Positions 1 to 12,308 are shown, numbered from the stretch's first letter. The stretch is 64,000 nucleotides of DNA from Cycas panzhihuaensis (GCA_023213395.1 CM041465.1:227051741-227115740), one strand, 5' to 3'. Notes: generated from the sequence alone by a model not told the origin. A program made the numbers and translations.

Positions 1-1887
1 TTCCCAGGAAAAGTAAATGCGATCAAGGAAGGAAAGAAACGCTAACTAGCAAATGAGATAGCATAAAATATGACACATGCAAGGGACGCTTCTGGGTGGA
101 AGGGGCAACAGGCAACGTTCTCTGGCGTCCGAGTACACAGTAAGCAATAAAGGTCTCCCTCCGAGGGGAGACACCTATATGCAACACAAAGATCTAGCAA
201 TATCTGTCTAACAACATAAACGAGAGTCTAAATGTACATGCGTCGTTGTTAGTCCAATAAGGAAAATACCAAAGAAGAACGATCTAAATGAAAGGAAACA
301 ACAAGGTAAGCCTCGAGTGGCCTCACCGCGCAAATGGTACCCAAACCTCTCCCCAAGAGCCACGGGCGAGGAGAAAGTCAAGACTCAAGGGTGGAAAACT
401 AGTGCAAGAAGGGGCAAGAAAGACCCAAAGACACCCACGGGGAACCGGATGCTACGGGAGCAAACCAACCGGGAGCAAAGGTGGAGCAAGAACCCGTTGG
501 GGCCTATGGATGGCACCCAAACTGAATAAAGGGTCCCAAATCGTGCGCAACTTGTGACAACAGTGGTTTGGGCAACCAAGGGAGCCTTGAACCCTTGTTT
601 GCAAGCCAAGAGTAGCAGGCGAGAGGGAGGCTTTGGAGGGCTTTGAGCCGCTTAGGGAGCGTGGCGGTGGTGCTAATCCACCAGCTCCTCTCCAAAGCCT
701 ATGCAACCTCAACGCCGCCTTGGACAAAGAACGCAGAAGCGGAGGGAGAGTGGCATGCAGCCCCAAGAGGGAAGAAAACCACCTCTCAAGCAACAAATGA
801 GAACAAATAAGCTGAAGTGTAAATATCACCAAAAACAAATACAAAGTGAAGAATACCTGGAAAGGGAGGCAAGGGATTTGCCCCAACCAAAAGATAATAA
901 GAAGGGCCGGAACAAATGCCCAGATCTGAATAGAGCAGCCGGGGGCCCCTGCTATGGAGGTGGAACGGAAACACTGCAAACGGGAGCTCGTGGATCGCCT
1001 GGTAGAAAAGCTGAAACGCCAAAGGAGCCCTCTCAGGCGTTTGAGGGGTCAGAGAATGTCTCACCAAGCCAAAGGAGAGTCAAGGCAGATGAAGAGTGCA
1101 GTCCAGCTTGTCAGCAGCAATGTAAGAGAGCGAGCAGGAGAGTGTTCCTCTTGAGAGTAAATCCAAAAGTGAGCCAAAAAGATCAAAAGAGAGAGAGCTT
1201 CAAAACGAGCCAAAAGATGTTTAAGTACTAAAGCAAAACCCTAAAGTACGCCGAATAGGGCACTACCGGGAGGAGAAAAGGCGCGAACCACGTGGCGGTT
1301 TCGCAATGCGAAATTGCCACATGATTTTAAAAACAAACAGAGACAGTCGTCTGGAAACTTTAGCAGATCATGAATATTCCAAATGATCATGAACATTCCC
1401 GGCAGATCACAAGATTACGGCAGACTGAAGATTACGGCAGATGCACCAGAGACACAAATGGGGCCCACCAACCGGTCAGTGAGGGCAAACGAAAAGGCTA
1501 AAGGACAACTAAAACACCCACCCGGAGCAAACAAGCCAAGAAACGGCCCACGGGAGCGTAAATAGGCCCCCAAATGAGGTGGCAAGCTAACCAAGCGACG
1601 ATGAGGCATCACACGGTGGAGGTGGCGCAAACTCGGTGGATCCGGAGAGAGGAGGCGGATGCGAAGTAATACGGTCACCAAGGTGCCACACTCGCTAAGA
1701 GTGTGCCCCTGTTATAGTCGTCATAGGCTAAACATAGGTGTGGACGACGACCAGGCCGCCCACAAAGTCATACGCATGCAAATATGTAAGCATACAATCA
1801 GTACATAAAAGTGATGATAATGCTAGAGACATACCTGCACTTACCTGAGTCGGTGATTCCGTATCCATTCCCGGAAGCCGAAACATC
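1..1887 (-). repeat. 3' LTR of element T (left copy, cut by window edge)
   Basis: Direct repeat of 8436-10326 over its whole length, with many 1-5 base differences. Homology stops at about 1887, just after the motif gaagccgaaaca. Read on the minus strand the LTR would begin TGTTTC. It contains the short inverted repeat cacactc/gagtgtg near 1690-1705. Open frames on either strand here are not conserved as proteins between the two copies and are not genes. Confidence 0.8.
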
Positions 1888-3356
1888 GCCTCGGCAGTGA
1901 GCCTCGCCGCTCGGAAGCCTGATGCGATGGCGAATGCTGGCAACACAACTGTCAGTAGCACATGTGTATATAGATATATCAATCAAGATCGGATCGAGGC
2001 AAGGGTGCCGCGAGTGTCGTGGCGAACGCTGGATACGAAGCGGTGGAGACAACATAGGGGCTACCTATGAGCCACCGAAACCGATCGAGAAAGAGACAGT
2101 AGGGGTCGCCCCACCACAATGAATGCAAAGGAGCATGCAGACCACGTGGGGAACAAATGGTGGGTACCATAGTTTTACCTCGTTAGCAACCCGATTTCGG
2201 AGGTGCGAGCAGATCATGGCGGTTTAGCGACCAATGGCCCCGAGGCTTGGGCGGCAGGAAGGCCAAGCAAGACTCGTGGACGGCCAGGCGAGACAAAGCG
2301 CTCAAGGATGAGGCGAACAAGGCTATCTCCTCGGCATTGAGAGCCCGAGGGATATCGGATATCAACAAGAGAAACGCCAGAGGGATCCGCGGAAGCAAGA
2401 GTCCTCAAGTGAGGGCATCGCACTGTAGACCGGGTGAGATGAGACACCACAACTTGAGAGTCGCAGAGCAAAACAATGGGTCCGCGATGGAAACGAAGGG
2501 CATCGGTAAGGGCTTCGATGACACCAGATACTCGGCTTCATTGTTGGTAGCCTCCGGAGGAAGATCCCGAGCGAGGAGATCATAACGTAAGGGTCATGAG
2601 AATCCACGCAGTGAAGGTTCAGGGTTACCGCGCTCCGCCTGGGTAGAAGATGTAGATGCACATAGGTGACACAAAATCCAAGCGGATGATCGGATGAAGG
2701 CAACACTTAGAAAATGCAGACAATGTGGCCATCAAGGGTAGGAGGACCTAGAATGAGGCGCCCAGAGCGGGCCACAGCAGATGAACATGGATGGATAGTT
2801 TGGCGAGGAAAGCACGGGCCTGTGGGGTCATATATAGGACCATATGATTGTACCCCCCGCAAGGACACCGCTTCCGTGATGTATGATGACATGATTTTGA
2901 TATGTATATATGCATGGGGTGAGTGTTATGTTGTGTAGTAGGTGATTCATGTTATGAACATTTTATTGTATGATGCACACGTTTCCTTCCATGTATAACC
3001 ACACACCTAACAGGGGCACACACACACGCCGTGAGCGGGACGACATGGAGGTGTGAGGTTAGGAAGCAGGGTGGCATACATGTCTGCAGGAGAGCATAAC
3101 GGGATATGCGAAGGAAACGCCAGACAGGAAAGAGGGGCAACAATGCCCCCAAGCGTCCTCCCGGTTGGGAGATGCCCAAGCGAGAGGACCAAGGTTCCCG
3201 AGAGGATACGGGAACGCGGGTTCCACGGACGGAACTAGAGAGACAAAGCGGGGTCCATCTTAAATAGCCATTCTACACGCGGCTGGGAAGAATGGGGACA
3301 ACCTAAGATGGTAGTTTAGGCTCGTTTCGGAGAAGGGCGAGGGGATCGCCGAAGGG
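1888..3356 (-). other. Element T region between pol stop and 3' LTR; no gene recognised
   Basis: About 1.5 kb between the integrase end (stop near 3357) and the left LTR. Short frames exist on both strands, but none shows a retroelement domain that I recognise. Long 3' untranslated regions are common in Tat-lineage gypsy elements, so this is read as 3' UTR. A polypurine tract next to the LTR was not convincingly identified. Confidence 0.45.
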
Positions 3357-3900
3357 TCAAGCGTAAAACTTCTTAAGGAACATCCCATTAATCTTTCTCA
3401 AATTCGAGCCTCCGTGGTGGCTATCCTATAGGCACCATTATCGAGAGATTCGATAATGACAAAGGACCGACCCACCGGGTTGGAATTTGGTCAAACGGTC
3501 ATGGAGATATTCGAGCTTGAGGACATAGTCCCCGGAAACAAAGGCGGGAACGCAGTGTTTATCGTGGAAATCGACAAGATATGCGGATTGCCCGCTCTTT
3601 TTGGCAACGGAACAATATTAGAGACCCACTTAGGGTAATCAATAGAAGTAACAAGCCCAAGATCCGTAAGCTTTTCAACCTCCATCTTCGACGGCAGAGC
3701 TTGGTGAAGAGGATCGCCGCGCACAGACAGGCGCCAGAAGGGTGGTGAGGTTATGGGTGACAATCGAGGGTCGATTCCCTTCATGTCAAGATAATCCCAC
3801 GCGAAAATGTCTCGAAATTCACGGAGCAGAAGGAATATTCCCTAATCTCATCAGAGAGCATTCGCCCCAACCCTAATGACCTTGCTCGGGGCCAAGACTA
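3357..3900 (-). pseudogene. Element T pol: N-terminal reverse transcriptase joined to integrase C-terminus
   Basis: Reading right to left, the region ahead of RT (REFRDIFAWDYLDMKG) is followed by the RT start with YPKWVSNIVPLPKR and a VDF motif at about 3560-3575. Within a few codons this runs into GDYVLKLE, then GPF-like, DNGAYRIAT and the terminal NGMFLKKFYA before a stop at 3357. The latter motifs are the C-terminal integrase domain of gypsy polyproteins. The RT palm with its catalytic aspartates, RNase H and the integrase core are therefore absent. Several one-base frame changes are needed to read it through. The junction lies near 3545-3555. Confidence 0.75.
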
Positions 3901-4636
3901 CGTCTTGAATTCCCCCCATGCACATGGCATTGCCCTCTTCAAAGTGAAGAGGGGCAAGATCAACAGGAGGAGGAGGAATAGGAGGGATCGGATCGGCGTG
4001 GATCCGATCGCAAGGATCTTCCTGTGGACCGAGTGGTGACCGAAGGCGATTAGGTGCAAGGCCCGGGTGCTCCAATAGGCTTCATCATCCTCGAAATAGT
4101 CCACCCATGGATGACCCTATTTCGAGTAGAAGAAGCGCTAGAAGGGAAAGGAGCAACGGACCGGGTGATCATCGGATCGCTCAACTCCTTCATGGAAACC
4201 AAGGAAAACTGAAAGAGGCTCCTCGAGAGGAGCGAAGGCAATTCCTCAAAACCATCACTGCGGGGTAATGAAAAGAAGAACTGACGGCAAGTGTCAAGAC
4301 GAGCGATGGTGTGTGACACGACGAGGGCTAGTCTCACCAACGAGAGAGGTTCCAAACGAGGGTCTAGAGCGAGACAGTGCACTATGGCGCGAAGGAAAGA
4401 AATGGGGTGGAGACAACCTCGTCTCGTCAGCGATTCATCATCGAACGGGCAAGGTACCCATGACTCCCGACGCCAATAGGGGCAAAAGCGTCGAGACTAG
4501 GAAGGGAAGATGTGGGATCTTCTTCGACGGATTGGGTATACCAATTGAACAAGCCGAGGCGTGAGTGGGTGAACCTTGGTTTCTTAGAATTGGCATAACG
4601 AGTTTGTTTGGCAAAGGACGTTCACGGGAACCACTC

Positions 4637-5182
4637 TCATTCGTCCGTCATGGACGAATTTAAGTCCCAAAGGGTCGAACACACGGCTCCCATTTGGTCG
4701 AGCCATGGGCGACCTAGAAGGAGGTTGTAATCCACGTCAACGTCGAGGACTACAACATCGGCAAGAACGGTTTTGCCCCCAAGGGTGAGCGGAATCGCGG
4801 CAGGTCCGAGAGGGGTCTTCTCACTACCGTCATACCCTTGGCATCGCCAGGGAACGGGTTCCAAGGCGGAGATACCAAGCTCTTGCATAACACGCAAGGG
4901 CATGGCATTGACGGAAGAGCCGTTGTCGACAACAGTTCTTCGGAGGGTACAATCAGCGACGATCGTGATGGTGAATGGGAAGTTCCACCGACGTTCCTGC
5001 TCACCGTGAGGAAGATCCTTAGGATCGAAGGAAATAGTGGGTCCGCCACCTTGGGCGACGCCCAAAGCGTGGGCAGCACATCTCCCGATCCTAAAGCTTC
5101 CAGGAGGAGGGCCGTTACTCGGGACAACTCCTCGGCGTCCATCAAGGACATTCTGCGGCAATGACGTATGGAGCTCGTCCAC
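4637..5182 (-). CDS. Element T retroviral-type aspartic protease
   Basis: An open frame of 181 codons. The active-site region reads VDNGSSVNAMP, matching the D-[ST]-G-[SA] protease signature with asparagine in place of Ser/Thr. It is followed by VVLDVDVDYNLLLGRPWL, the conserved C-terminal protease segment of plant gypsy elements. It lies between gag (to the right) and RT (to the left), as expected for minus-strand gag-pol. The upstream FTITIVADCTLRRTVVDNGSS strand is also typical. The listed start is only the first methionine in this frame; the real polyprotein reads in from gag. It would process the gag-pol polyprotein inside virus-like particles. Confidence 0.75.
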   Translation of the reverse strand: MDELHTSLPQNVLDGRRGVVPSNGPPPGSFRIGRCAAHALGVAQGGGPTISFDPKDLPHGEQERRWNFPFTITIVADCTLRRTVVDNGSSVNAMPLRVMQELGISALEPVPWRCQGYDGSEKTPLGPAAIPLTLGGKTVLADVVVLDVDVDYNLLLGRPWLDQMGAVCSTLWDLNSSMTDE

Positions 5183-5877
5183 GACAGAGAAGGGTTTACC
5201 CTTCCCGGTGGGTTGGGTAAGTGCCCTTGAAAGTCGTAACGACCGCCACGTGAATAGCCTTGGGGAAAGAGGGATTTCGAGGAAGGGTCTCCTAAGGGGA
5301 TCGGAAGGACGGAAGAACCGCAGCCTCCGCCGCTTCCTTAGCAGCTTGAGATCGCGTAGGGCGAAAGTCGAGTTGCTTCAAGCAACCGAATCACCTTCTT
5401 CCCCTATTCCGGTCGTGAAGGCGACGAGTACGGCCAGGAGAACGAGAAGAGGAAGAAGAGTTAAGGCCCCTTCCCTTTGTCGCGGAAGGGCGGGGATCAG
5501 GTGATCTTCCTCGGTTACGGTTGTTCTTGGTTTGGGGGTTGCGATCACGTTCCCCATGTTTAGGGAACGGATCCTTGTGAACAGGTTGGTCTAGATTAGG
5601 CCTTGAGGCCCGTTTGGGAGAGGAATCGCGTCAAGGGGCATCCTTTGGATGCTGGGCCCTACAACGTGAATCGTCATGGAAGCAATCCCCATGAATGGAA
5701 CACCACTTCTTCTCAAGCGGAGGGTCAGACCTTCTCGCTTGGGAGGGCTGCGTTCCCATTCACAGGAAGAGGAGCTTGGGTAGTTTGTTGGACTTGTTTG
5801 TTTGAAGTAGGAGACGAAGGACCTTGAAGCTTGAGCTCCTTCATCGTGCCTTCGAGCAGGCGTATTGATGAGGGGAT

Positions 5878-7256
5878 CTAAGGTCCTCTCGGTAGGATGA
5901 GAGGAAGACCGCGTCGGCTGAGAAGGTTTAGCGTCTTTGGTAAGGGTGGTGCCTCACGTTGTGAGGGCTTAAGAGGTTTCTTGAGACCGCCTTGGATCTC
6001 AATAGCCTCCAACGCCAAGCACTTGGCGATCATGGAATCACACGTGGTCGCCCCATCTTGAGGACTTCCACGTGGACTTGGACGGTGCATTGACAAACAG
6101 TCCCGCCTTGACTCCTCGCAAAGTCGCCTTGGTGGAGTGAAGCGGATCGTGGAATCGCCGCACAAAGTCACGATTCATCTCATCGTGACCTTGTTTGAGC
6201 GAGAGAAGGGATTTCATCCCGCCTCGAATGGGCGAAGCTACATCAAAGTAATTGATGAACTCGCCCACCAATTCTTTGGAATGAATAGGATCGAGTGGGC
6301 GGGGAGACGATAAAACCATTTAAGGGCGTCACCACCGCAAGGATCGAGGAAAGAGTTTCATCAAAATATGGTCGTAAGCCCGATGTCGATGCATGCCATA
6401 GAGAAACTACGGACATGCTCATTGGGTCTTCTGACGAAGTCCCATCGAATCTAGGAACTTCGTGAGGATGAGGCGCAAGTTGGTTCGCAACGCCTCGAGA
6501 GAGGGTTGACCTAAAGTCCACGAAGGCGCCCTTGCACGAACCGTAGGATCAACGAACGTCGGTAGGTGGCGCGCAAGGAGGCGGATGGGGTAGGACACCC
6601 ATCCCTCCTTGAGGAACCACCCTGGCGACAAGGCGGGAAAAGGGCGCCTTGGAAGGGAGTCGATTCCCTTGCGAAGGCACAACTGGATGGAACCGCATTG
6701 GATGGCGGACAAGAGGGATGCGGGCAGGTTACGCCCATATGGGCCACCCGTAGGTGGGGCCATTCCGTATGGGTGTAGCGGATCCACCCCATAAACAGAA
6801 GACGGCTTCTACCCGCCCCTTTGGTGAGAAGTATACCGGGGAACGTAGAAAGAAGCACCAACGCTACTGGTTGGGTTGGAGGATGCGTGGAACAGATCCC
6901 ACCGACCGGCGGTGGAAGGCTAGCAGGCGACTAGGCCTCTTAGGAGCGAGATGTGCCAGATTAGGGGACGACACATTAGTTGGATCGGGAACGGGTATGC
7001 TAACCCCCAGCTGAGGGACAGACACACCGTGAGAAGGCCTTAAGGCATTAGGGCCTTGACAAGGGATGGAAGGTGCCACACGTGCCCCCACTGCAGGAAA
7101 CGAATGGGGCGTACGCGTAGGCACGAAAGGGTTTGTTGTCACAGGAAAGGCGGACGAGGATGAAGCGTGAGGGGGAAGAGCAGGGGAGGAAGAGGCTCCG
7201 TCGCGGGACACCCTCAAGCCATTCGGGACGTGGTTGAGAGCATCTTGCCGCGGCAT
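5878..7256 (-). pseudogene. Element T gag polyprotein region
   Basis: The minus-strand frame from 7256 is rich in proline, serine and alanine, as in gag N-termini. Further left are VPRFDGTSS (about 6450) and, in a shifted frame, GGDALKWFYRLP, ELVGEFINYF, SLLSLKQGHDE and RDFVRRFHD. These are in the order of the Retrotrans_gag capsid domain. The frame changes near 6240-6340, so this copy is broken or the sequence has indel errors. It would encode the capsid protein. No zinc knuckle was confidently located; the region from about 5300 to 5880 before the protease is low-complexity linker. Confidence 0.7.
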
Positions 7257-8435
7257 CCGTCAAGAGCCTCAAGCACGTCAACAGAGGAGTCCCCACATAC
7301 CCATAAGAGGTGATCGGGACCTCGAACAAGGCATGTCCATCGAAGGTTCCTCATAAAATCGCCCCGCGTGGCAATCCTCAGGAGGAACGGATCCCTCTAC
7401 AGCGTGGGTAGAAGGATGGGGAGCACAAGAAAGGTGTTGATCGATCGGGTAGTAAAGGAGTCACCCTCTTGGGTGGACTCGAATGATGTAAGGAAGAGCT
7501 TGGGTTTCCATAACCGAAGCGTGGTAGGTCCAATCGGAAGAGTACCCTTCCATAGTCGGATCGGGATCCGACGAGGCAAGAAGGCTATACTCGGGGTCTT
7601 CTAACAAAGGAGGTAAGCAGTACGACGAGAGAAACGGGCGCATGCAAGGTCGACCAACGATGTCGAAAAGAGAAGGAACCAGTATAACACGCTGCGTTGG
7701 GGTCGCCCAACGTGGAGGTCAAGACAGTATAGAAAGGATCACACAGAGTAGCGAAACCAACCAAGAGGCGAGACTAGCTCCCTTCTTGGCGGTCCCAGTA
7801 TGGTTGCTGTGGACGCCTGCTACGGGATAACCGACCGATAAGGCGCGGGAGAGATGGTGACGAAACGGTAGGAAGTGGAACCTACAAGGCAAGCAACTAC
7901 CACGCAGGCGCCCTGCGGGAGCGCGAGTTCGGGATCCGCAATGGAGTATGGCTACTCTTGGGTGACCCTTCACCGCCTTGAGCGAAGGGCGAAGATACGT
8001 GGGGCAACCCGGGTTGACACAGGAGTAGGCCCTCCCACCCTTGGGTGGCCGGAAGGAGAGAGAAAGAACCTAACAAGGATAGGCCAAGAACAATCCTATG
8101 CAATCTAACTGTATACGACGATGCGGAAGCAAGCTCGTGCGGTTAGGAAGAGGAGGAAGGGTAAGGGGAAGAAGACTCCTACAACCTTTCCTACGAATAA
8201 CAAAAGTACATGCAACAAGGCAAACAAATCGCAAACCAATACGAAAAGGCAATTTTCCCTTTTAATCTTTCGATGTTCTAATTACTAGGAAAAGAATAAA
8301 AGAAGGAAAAAGACCAGTGCGAAGGGGAACAAAGCGTGCACCGGGCCAAGGCGTGAGAGATGGCGTAGCCTTCAGAAGAGCACCCAACCACTCACGCAGT
8401 CTGGGATGTGAAATGTAGCGGCAAACGAAGGGGCT
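7257..8435 (-). other. Element T leader between 5' LTR and gag; no gene recognised
   Basis: About 1.2 kb of GC-rich sequence upstream (minus-strand sense) of gag. It should hold the primer binding site and packaging signals. No clear match to a tRNA 3' end was seen next to the LTR, partly because the LTR's inner edge (between about 8400 and 8436) cannot be fixed when its partner is cut by the window start. Confidence 0.45.
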
Positions 8436-10326
8436 TCCTTACCTTCCCGGGAAAAGTAAATGCGATATCAAGGAAGGAAAGAAACGCTAACTAGCAAATG
8501 AGATAGCATAAAATATGACACATGCAAGGGACGCTTCACGGTGGAAGGGGCACCGCAACGCTCTCCGCGTCCGAGTACCATAAGCAACAAAGGTCTCCCT
8601 CCTGCCGAGGAGAGACACCTATATGCAACACAAAGATCTAGCAATATATGTCTAACAACATAAACGAGAGTCTAAATGTACATGCGGTGTTAGTCCAATA
8701 AGGAAAATACCAAAGAAGAACGATCTAAATGAAAGGAAACAACAAGGTAAGCCTCGAGTGGCTCACCGCCCGCAAATGGTACCCAAACCTCTCCCCAAGA
8801 GCCACAGGCGTGAGGAGAAAGTCAAGACTCAAGGCCGGAAAACTACCGCAAGAAGGGGCAAGAAAGACCCAAAGACACCCACGGGAACCGGATGCTACGG
8901 GAGCAAACCGCAACCGGGAGCAAAGGTGGAGCAAGAACCCGCGGTTGGGGCCTATGGATGGCACCCAAACTGAATAAAGGGTCCCAAATCAGCGCAACTT
9001 GTGGCAGTGGTTTGGGCAACCAAGGAGCCTTCAACCCTTGTTTGCAAGCCAAGAGTAGCACGGGCGAGAGGGAGGCTTTGGAGGGCTTTGAGCCGCTTAG
9101 GGAGGCGTGGCGGTGGTGCGAATCCACCCGGCTCCTCTCCAAAGCCTATGCAACCCTCAACGCCGCCTTGGGCCAAAGAACGCAGTAAGAAGCGGAGGGA
9201 GAGTGGTATGCCAGCCCCCAAGAGGGAAGAAACCACCTCTCAAGCAACAAATGAGAACAAATAAGTCAAGTGTAAATATCACCAAAACAAATACAAAGTG
9301 AAGAATACGGAAAGGGAGGCAAGGGATTTGCCCGACCAAAGATGAAGAAGGGCCGGAACAAATGCAGAGACTGAATAGAGCAGCCGGGGCCCCTGTATGG
9401 AGGTGGAACGGAAACACCTGCAAACGGGAGCTCGTGGATCGCCTGGTAGAAAAGCAGTGAAACCGCTTCAAAGGAGCCCTCTCAAGGCGTTTGAGGGTGA
9501 GAGAATGTCTCGGCCAAGCCAAAGGAGAGTCGGCGCCAGATAAGAGTGCAGGTCCAGTTGTTGCAGCAAACAGCAGAAGAGAGCAGAGCAGGAGAGTGTT
9601 CCTCTTGAGAGTAAATCCAAAAGTGAGCCAAAAAGATCAAAAGAGAGAGAGCTTCAAAACGAGCCAAAAGATGTTTAAGTACTAAAGCAAAACCCTAAAG
9701 TACGCGAATAGGGCACTACCGAGGGAGAAAAGGCGAACCACGTGGCGGTTTAACAATGCGAAATTGCCACATGGATTTTAAAAACAAACAGAGACAGTCG
9801 TACCGCGGAAACTTTAGCGAAATCAAGCAGATCACAAGAAACCGTGCAGATCACAAGATTACGGGCAGATGCACCAGAGACACAAAGGGGGCCCACCAAC
9901 CGTCCAGTCGGGGCAAACGGCGAAAAGGCTAAAGGACAACTAAAACACCCACCCGGGAGCAAACAAGCCAAGAAACGGGCCCACGGGAGCAGAAATAGGC
10001 CCCCAAATGAGGTGGCAAGCTAACCAAGCGACGATGAGGCATCACACGGGTGGAGGTGGCGCAAACCCGGTGGATCCAAGAGAGAGGAGGGCAGATGCGA
10101 AGTAATGTCGGTCACCAAGGTGCCACACTCGCTAAGAGTGTGCCCCTGCTATAGTCGTCATAGGCTAAACATAGGTGTGGACGACGACCAGGCCACCCAC
10201 AAAGTCATACGCATGCAAATATGTAAGCAGACAATCAGTACATAAAAGTGATGATAATGCTAGAGACATACCTGCACTTACCTGAGTCGGTGATTCCGTA
10301 TCCATTCCCGGAAGCCGGGAAACATA
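8436..10326 (-). repeat. 5' LTR of element T (right copy)
   Basis: Near-identical to positions 1-1887 in the same orientation, beginning with ttcccgggaaaagtaaatgc and ending near gccgggaaaca. Differences from the left copy are mostly 1-5 base indels placed at CG-containing sites and homopolymers, while AT-rich stretches between them match exactly. Immediately right of 10326 the sequence becomes the AT-rich pol of element A. It would carry promoter and polyadenylation signals for the minus-strand transcript. Confidence 0.8.
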
Positions 10327-11888
10327 ATCCTTTCCAAAATCATCACAATAATGTTTACAACATTTATTTACAAATTCTTGGAAGTGTATCTTGATGGCTA
10401 GAGCATATTTAGATTGTTGAAGGATTATGTAGTTAGCTTAGGGCTTATCCTTCAAAGATGTGATGAAGTAGGAATATCTTTAAATCTAGACAAATGCTAA
10501 TTTTTGGTTCCTTTTAACATCTTATTGGGACATTTTATTTGTAAGGAAAGATTGTTGATTGATCTAGAAAGGTCCAAGTTATTCTAAATTTAAAACCACC
10601 TACAAACCCAATGATGGTCAAGTAATTCTTAGGATACAAAGGGTATCGTAGAAACTTTATTAAGGGGTATATAACCATTGTTACCCCCATGGAGAAGTTG
10701 ATTCATAAAGATATACCTTTTATTTAGTCAAAGGAATGCCATACAATGTTTGAAATATTAAAACAAAATCTTGTCGATGCACCCATTTTAAACTTTTCAA
10801 ATTGGAATAAGATTTTTCATGTTCATGTTGATGCATTAGGAATAATTATAGGTGAAATCCTTGCACAACCCAATAAAATAGTCATTGATCATTCAGTCAT
10901 ATTTTTTAATAGAGGATTAACCTAAGCAGAGAGGAATTATATAATAATAAAATAAGAAAGGTTGACCTTGATGTATATGCTTTAAAAGTTTCAACATTCT
11001 TTATTGGTTAATTTCTTTCATTTTTACACAGGGCATCATCAAGGTTTAACATACTTAGTTAATAAACCTATTCTCCAAGGTCAAATAAATAAATAGGCCT
11101 TATTATTCTAGTAGTATAACTTCTAAATCTTCTTGAAGCCTAGCAAGGCATATGTAGCTCTTGATTATTTATCTAGGATCATTATAGGAGAAGCACCTAT
11201 TGACATTGAAGATAATATTCTAAATATAAGGATTTATAAATTTGATGTGCTCTAAATGAATTTCAATACATCATAATTTTTGTTTACAGACATGACCAAT
11301 ACCCTCAACTTTATCAATAAATAAGAAGAAAGCTTTAGTAATAAAGAGTACCACTAGTAGTTGGTAGAATTATAACAGTATAAACTTAGTCCAAATTTGA
11401 TATTATAACAATGCATTCTATAGTAGGAATGAAAGATGATTTTAATCCTATCACATAAGGGTTTGTTAAGGTAACACCTCATTAGAGAATCACTTGCCCA
11501 ATTTTTTTGTAATTTGATCTTTAGTGGCATATGGTATTTAATCACTATCATATGTAGTCTCAAAGGTGTGATATTAGCTAATGAGTTGGCTAATCTCATA
11601 ATACCAATTTTCCCCCAATTAATTCCATCACTAAAGCCACACCATTTACAAAATAGGGAATAAACTTTGTTGGTCCCATAAGTCCAATAGCAATAAGAGT
11701 CAAACCTTGATATATCATTATAGCTACAAACTATATGACCAACTAGATAGAAGCTAAGGTAACATGAGATTACACATCATCGACTATAGCTAATTTCTTA
11801 TTTAAATTTATTTTTGTAAGATTTGGATGCCCATTAGAGTTAGTGAGTGATTATGGCATTCATTTTATTAATCAAATTAACAAGCATA
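10327..11888 (+). pseudogene. Element A (Ty3/gypsy) pol part 1: RT C-terminus, RNase H, integrase start
   Basis: The conceptual + strand translation, with stops, contains the RT end (FLEVYLDG in place of YLDD, then ILQRCDEVGISLNLDKC), the connection (FLGYKGYRRNFIKGY), RNase H (APILNFSNWNKIFHVHVDA, AERNYIII, LTYLVNKPILQGQ, LDYLSRI), and integrase pieces (INFVGPI and RFGCPLELVSDYGIHFIN). These are in the order of a Ty3/gypsy pol. The 5' part of A is missing because T interrupts RT at 10326. The frame stops at 11888, where B is inserted, and resumes at 24664 and 58515. The second RT catalytic aspartate is replaced by glycine. Confidence 0.85.
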
Positions 11889-12293
11889 TGTTACATAACA
11901 ATTACACCTAATAGAATATGAGTATTTATGCATATGATCAAGGTGGATAAAGGATAATGTTAATTATTAATATGTGTGCACAAGTTGCAAAAGTCTACTA
12001 GTGGGATTTAAGGCTAAATGACTTGCTAATAGAATTCTATAGGAAGTGGCCACTTTGCCTATTTAAGGTTGAATATTTATAAGGGGAGTTTTATATTTTT
12101 AAGTTCATTTATATTATTATACCTTGTATGACTTTGGTGTCTATTTTGATGCTCTTAAAAGTGTCCTTTATCCTCTTGTAATTTCTTCTTGAATAAAATC
12201 TATTAATAGAAAAAATTATTGGCTACTCTATTATGATTATTTTTGAGCTCCTTATTACAAGTTGGTGTAAAATTACTAGTTGTAACCACTCCA
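11889..12293 (+). repeat. 5' LTR of element B
   Basis: Begins TGTTACATAAC and ends CCACTCCA just before the primer site. It is a diverged direct repeat of 24240-24663, sharing for example tagaatatgagta near the start, aagttcattta in the middle and gaataaaatctat near the end. Confidence 0.85.
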
Positions 12294-12295
12294 AG

Positions 12296-12308
12296 TGATA
12301 TTAGAGCT
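12296..12308 (+). other. Element B primer binding site (tRNA-iMet type)
   Basis: The sequence tgatattagagct lies two bases after the LTR and resembles the plant initiator-methionine primer site TGGTATCAGAGC, with two transitions. It would prime minus-strand DNA synthesis. Confidence 0.75.

Larger units (their letters stand above)
1..10326 (-). mobile_element. Element T: GC-rich Tat-like Ty3/gypsy LTR retrotransposon, internally deleted
   Basis: Sequence at the window start recurs from about 8436, giving two direct copies of about 1.9 kb that bracket minus-strand gag, protease, a piece of reverse transcriptase and the end of integrase. This is the LTR-gag-pol-LTR order read right to left. The left LTR is cut by the window edge. 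GC content drops sharply at 10326, where T meets AT-rich element A inside A's reverse transcriptase, so T inserted there. Many CG dinucleotides survive, which suggests a young insertion. The left target duplication is outside the window and could not be checked. It cannot be autonomous because most of pol is missing. Confidence 0.85.

Noticed and set aside
288-1231. Open frames of 60-176 codons in T's left LTR
   Set aside because: The right LTR carries the same DNA with frame-shifting indels and different predicted proteins; no domain, and LTRs rarely code.
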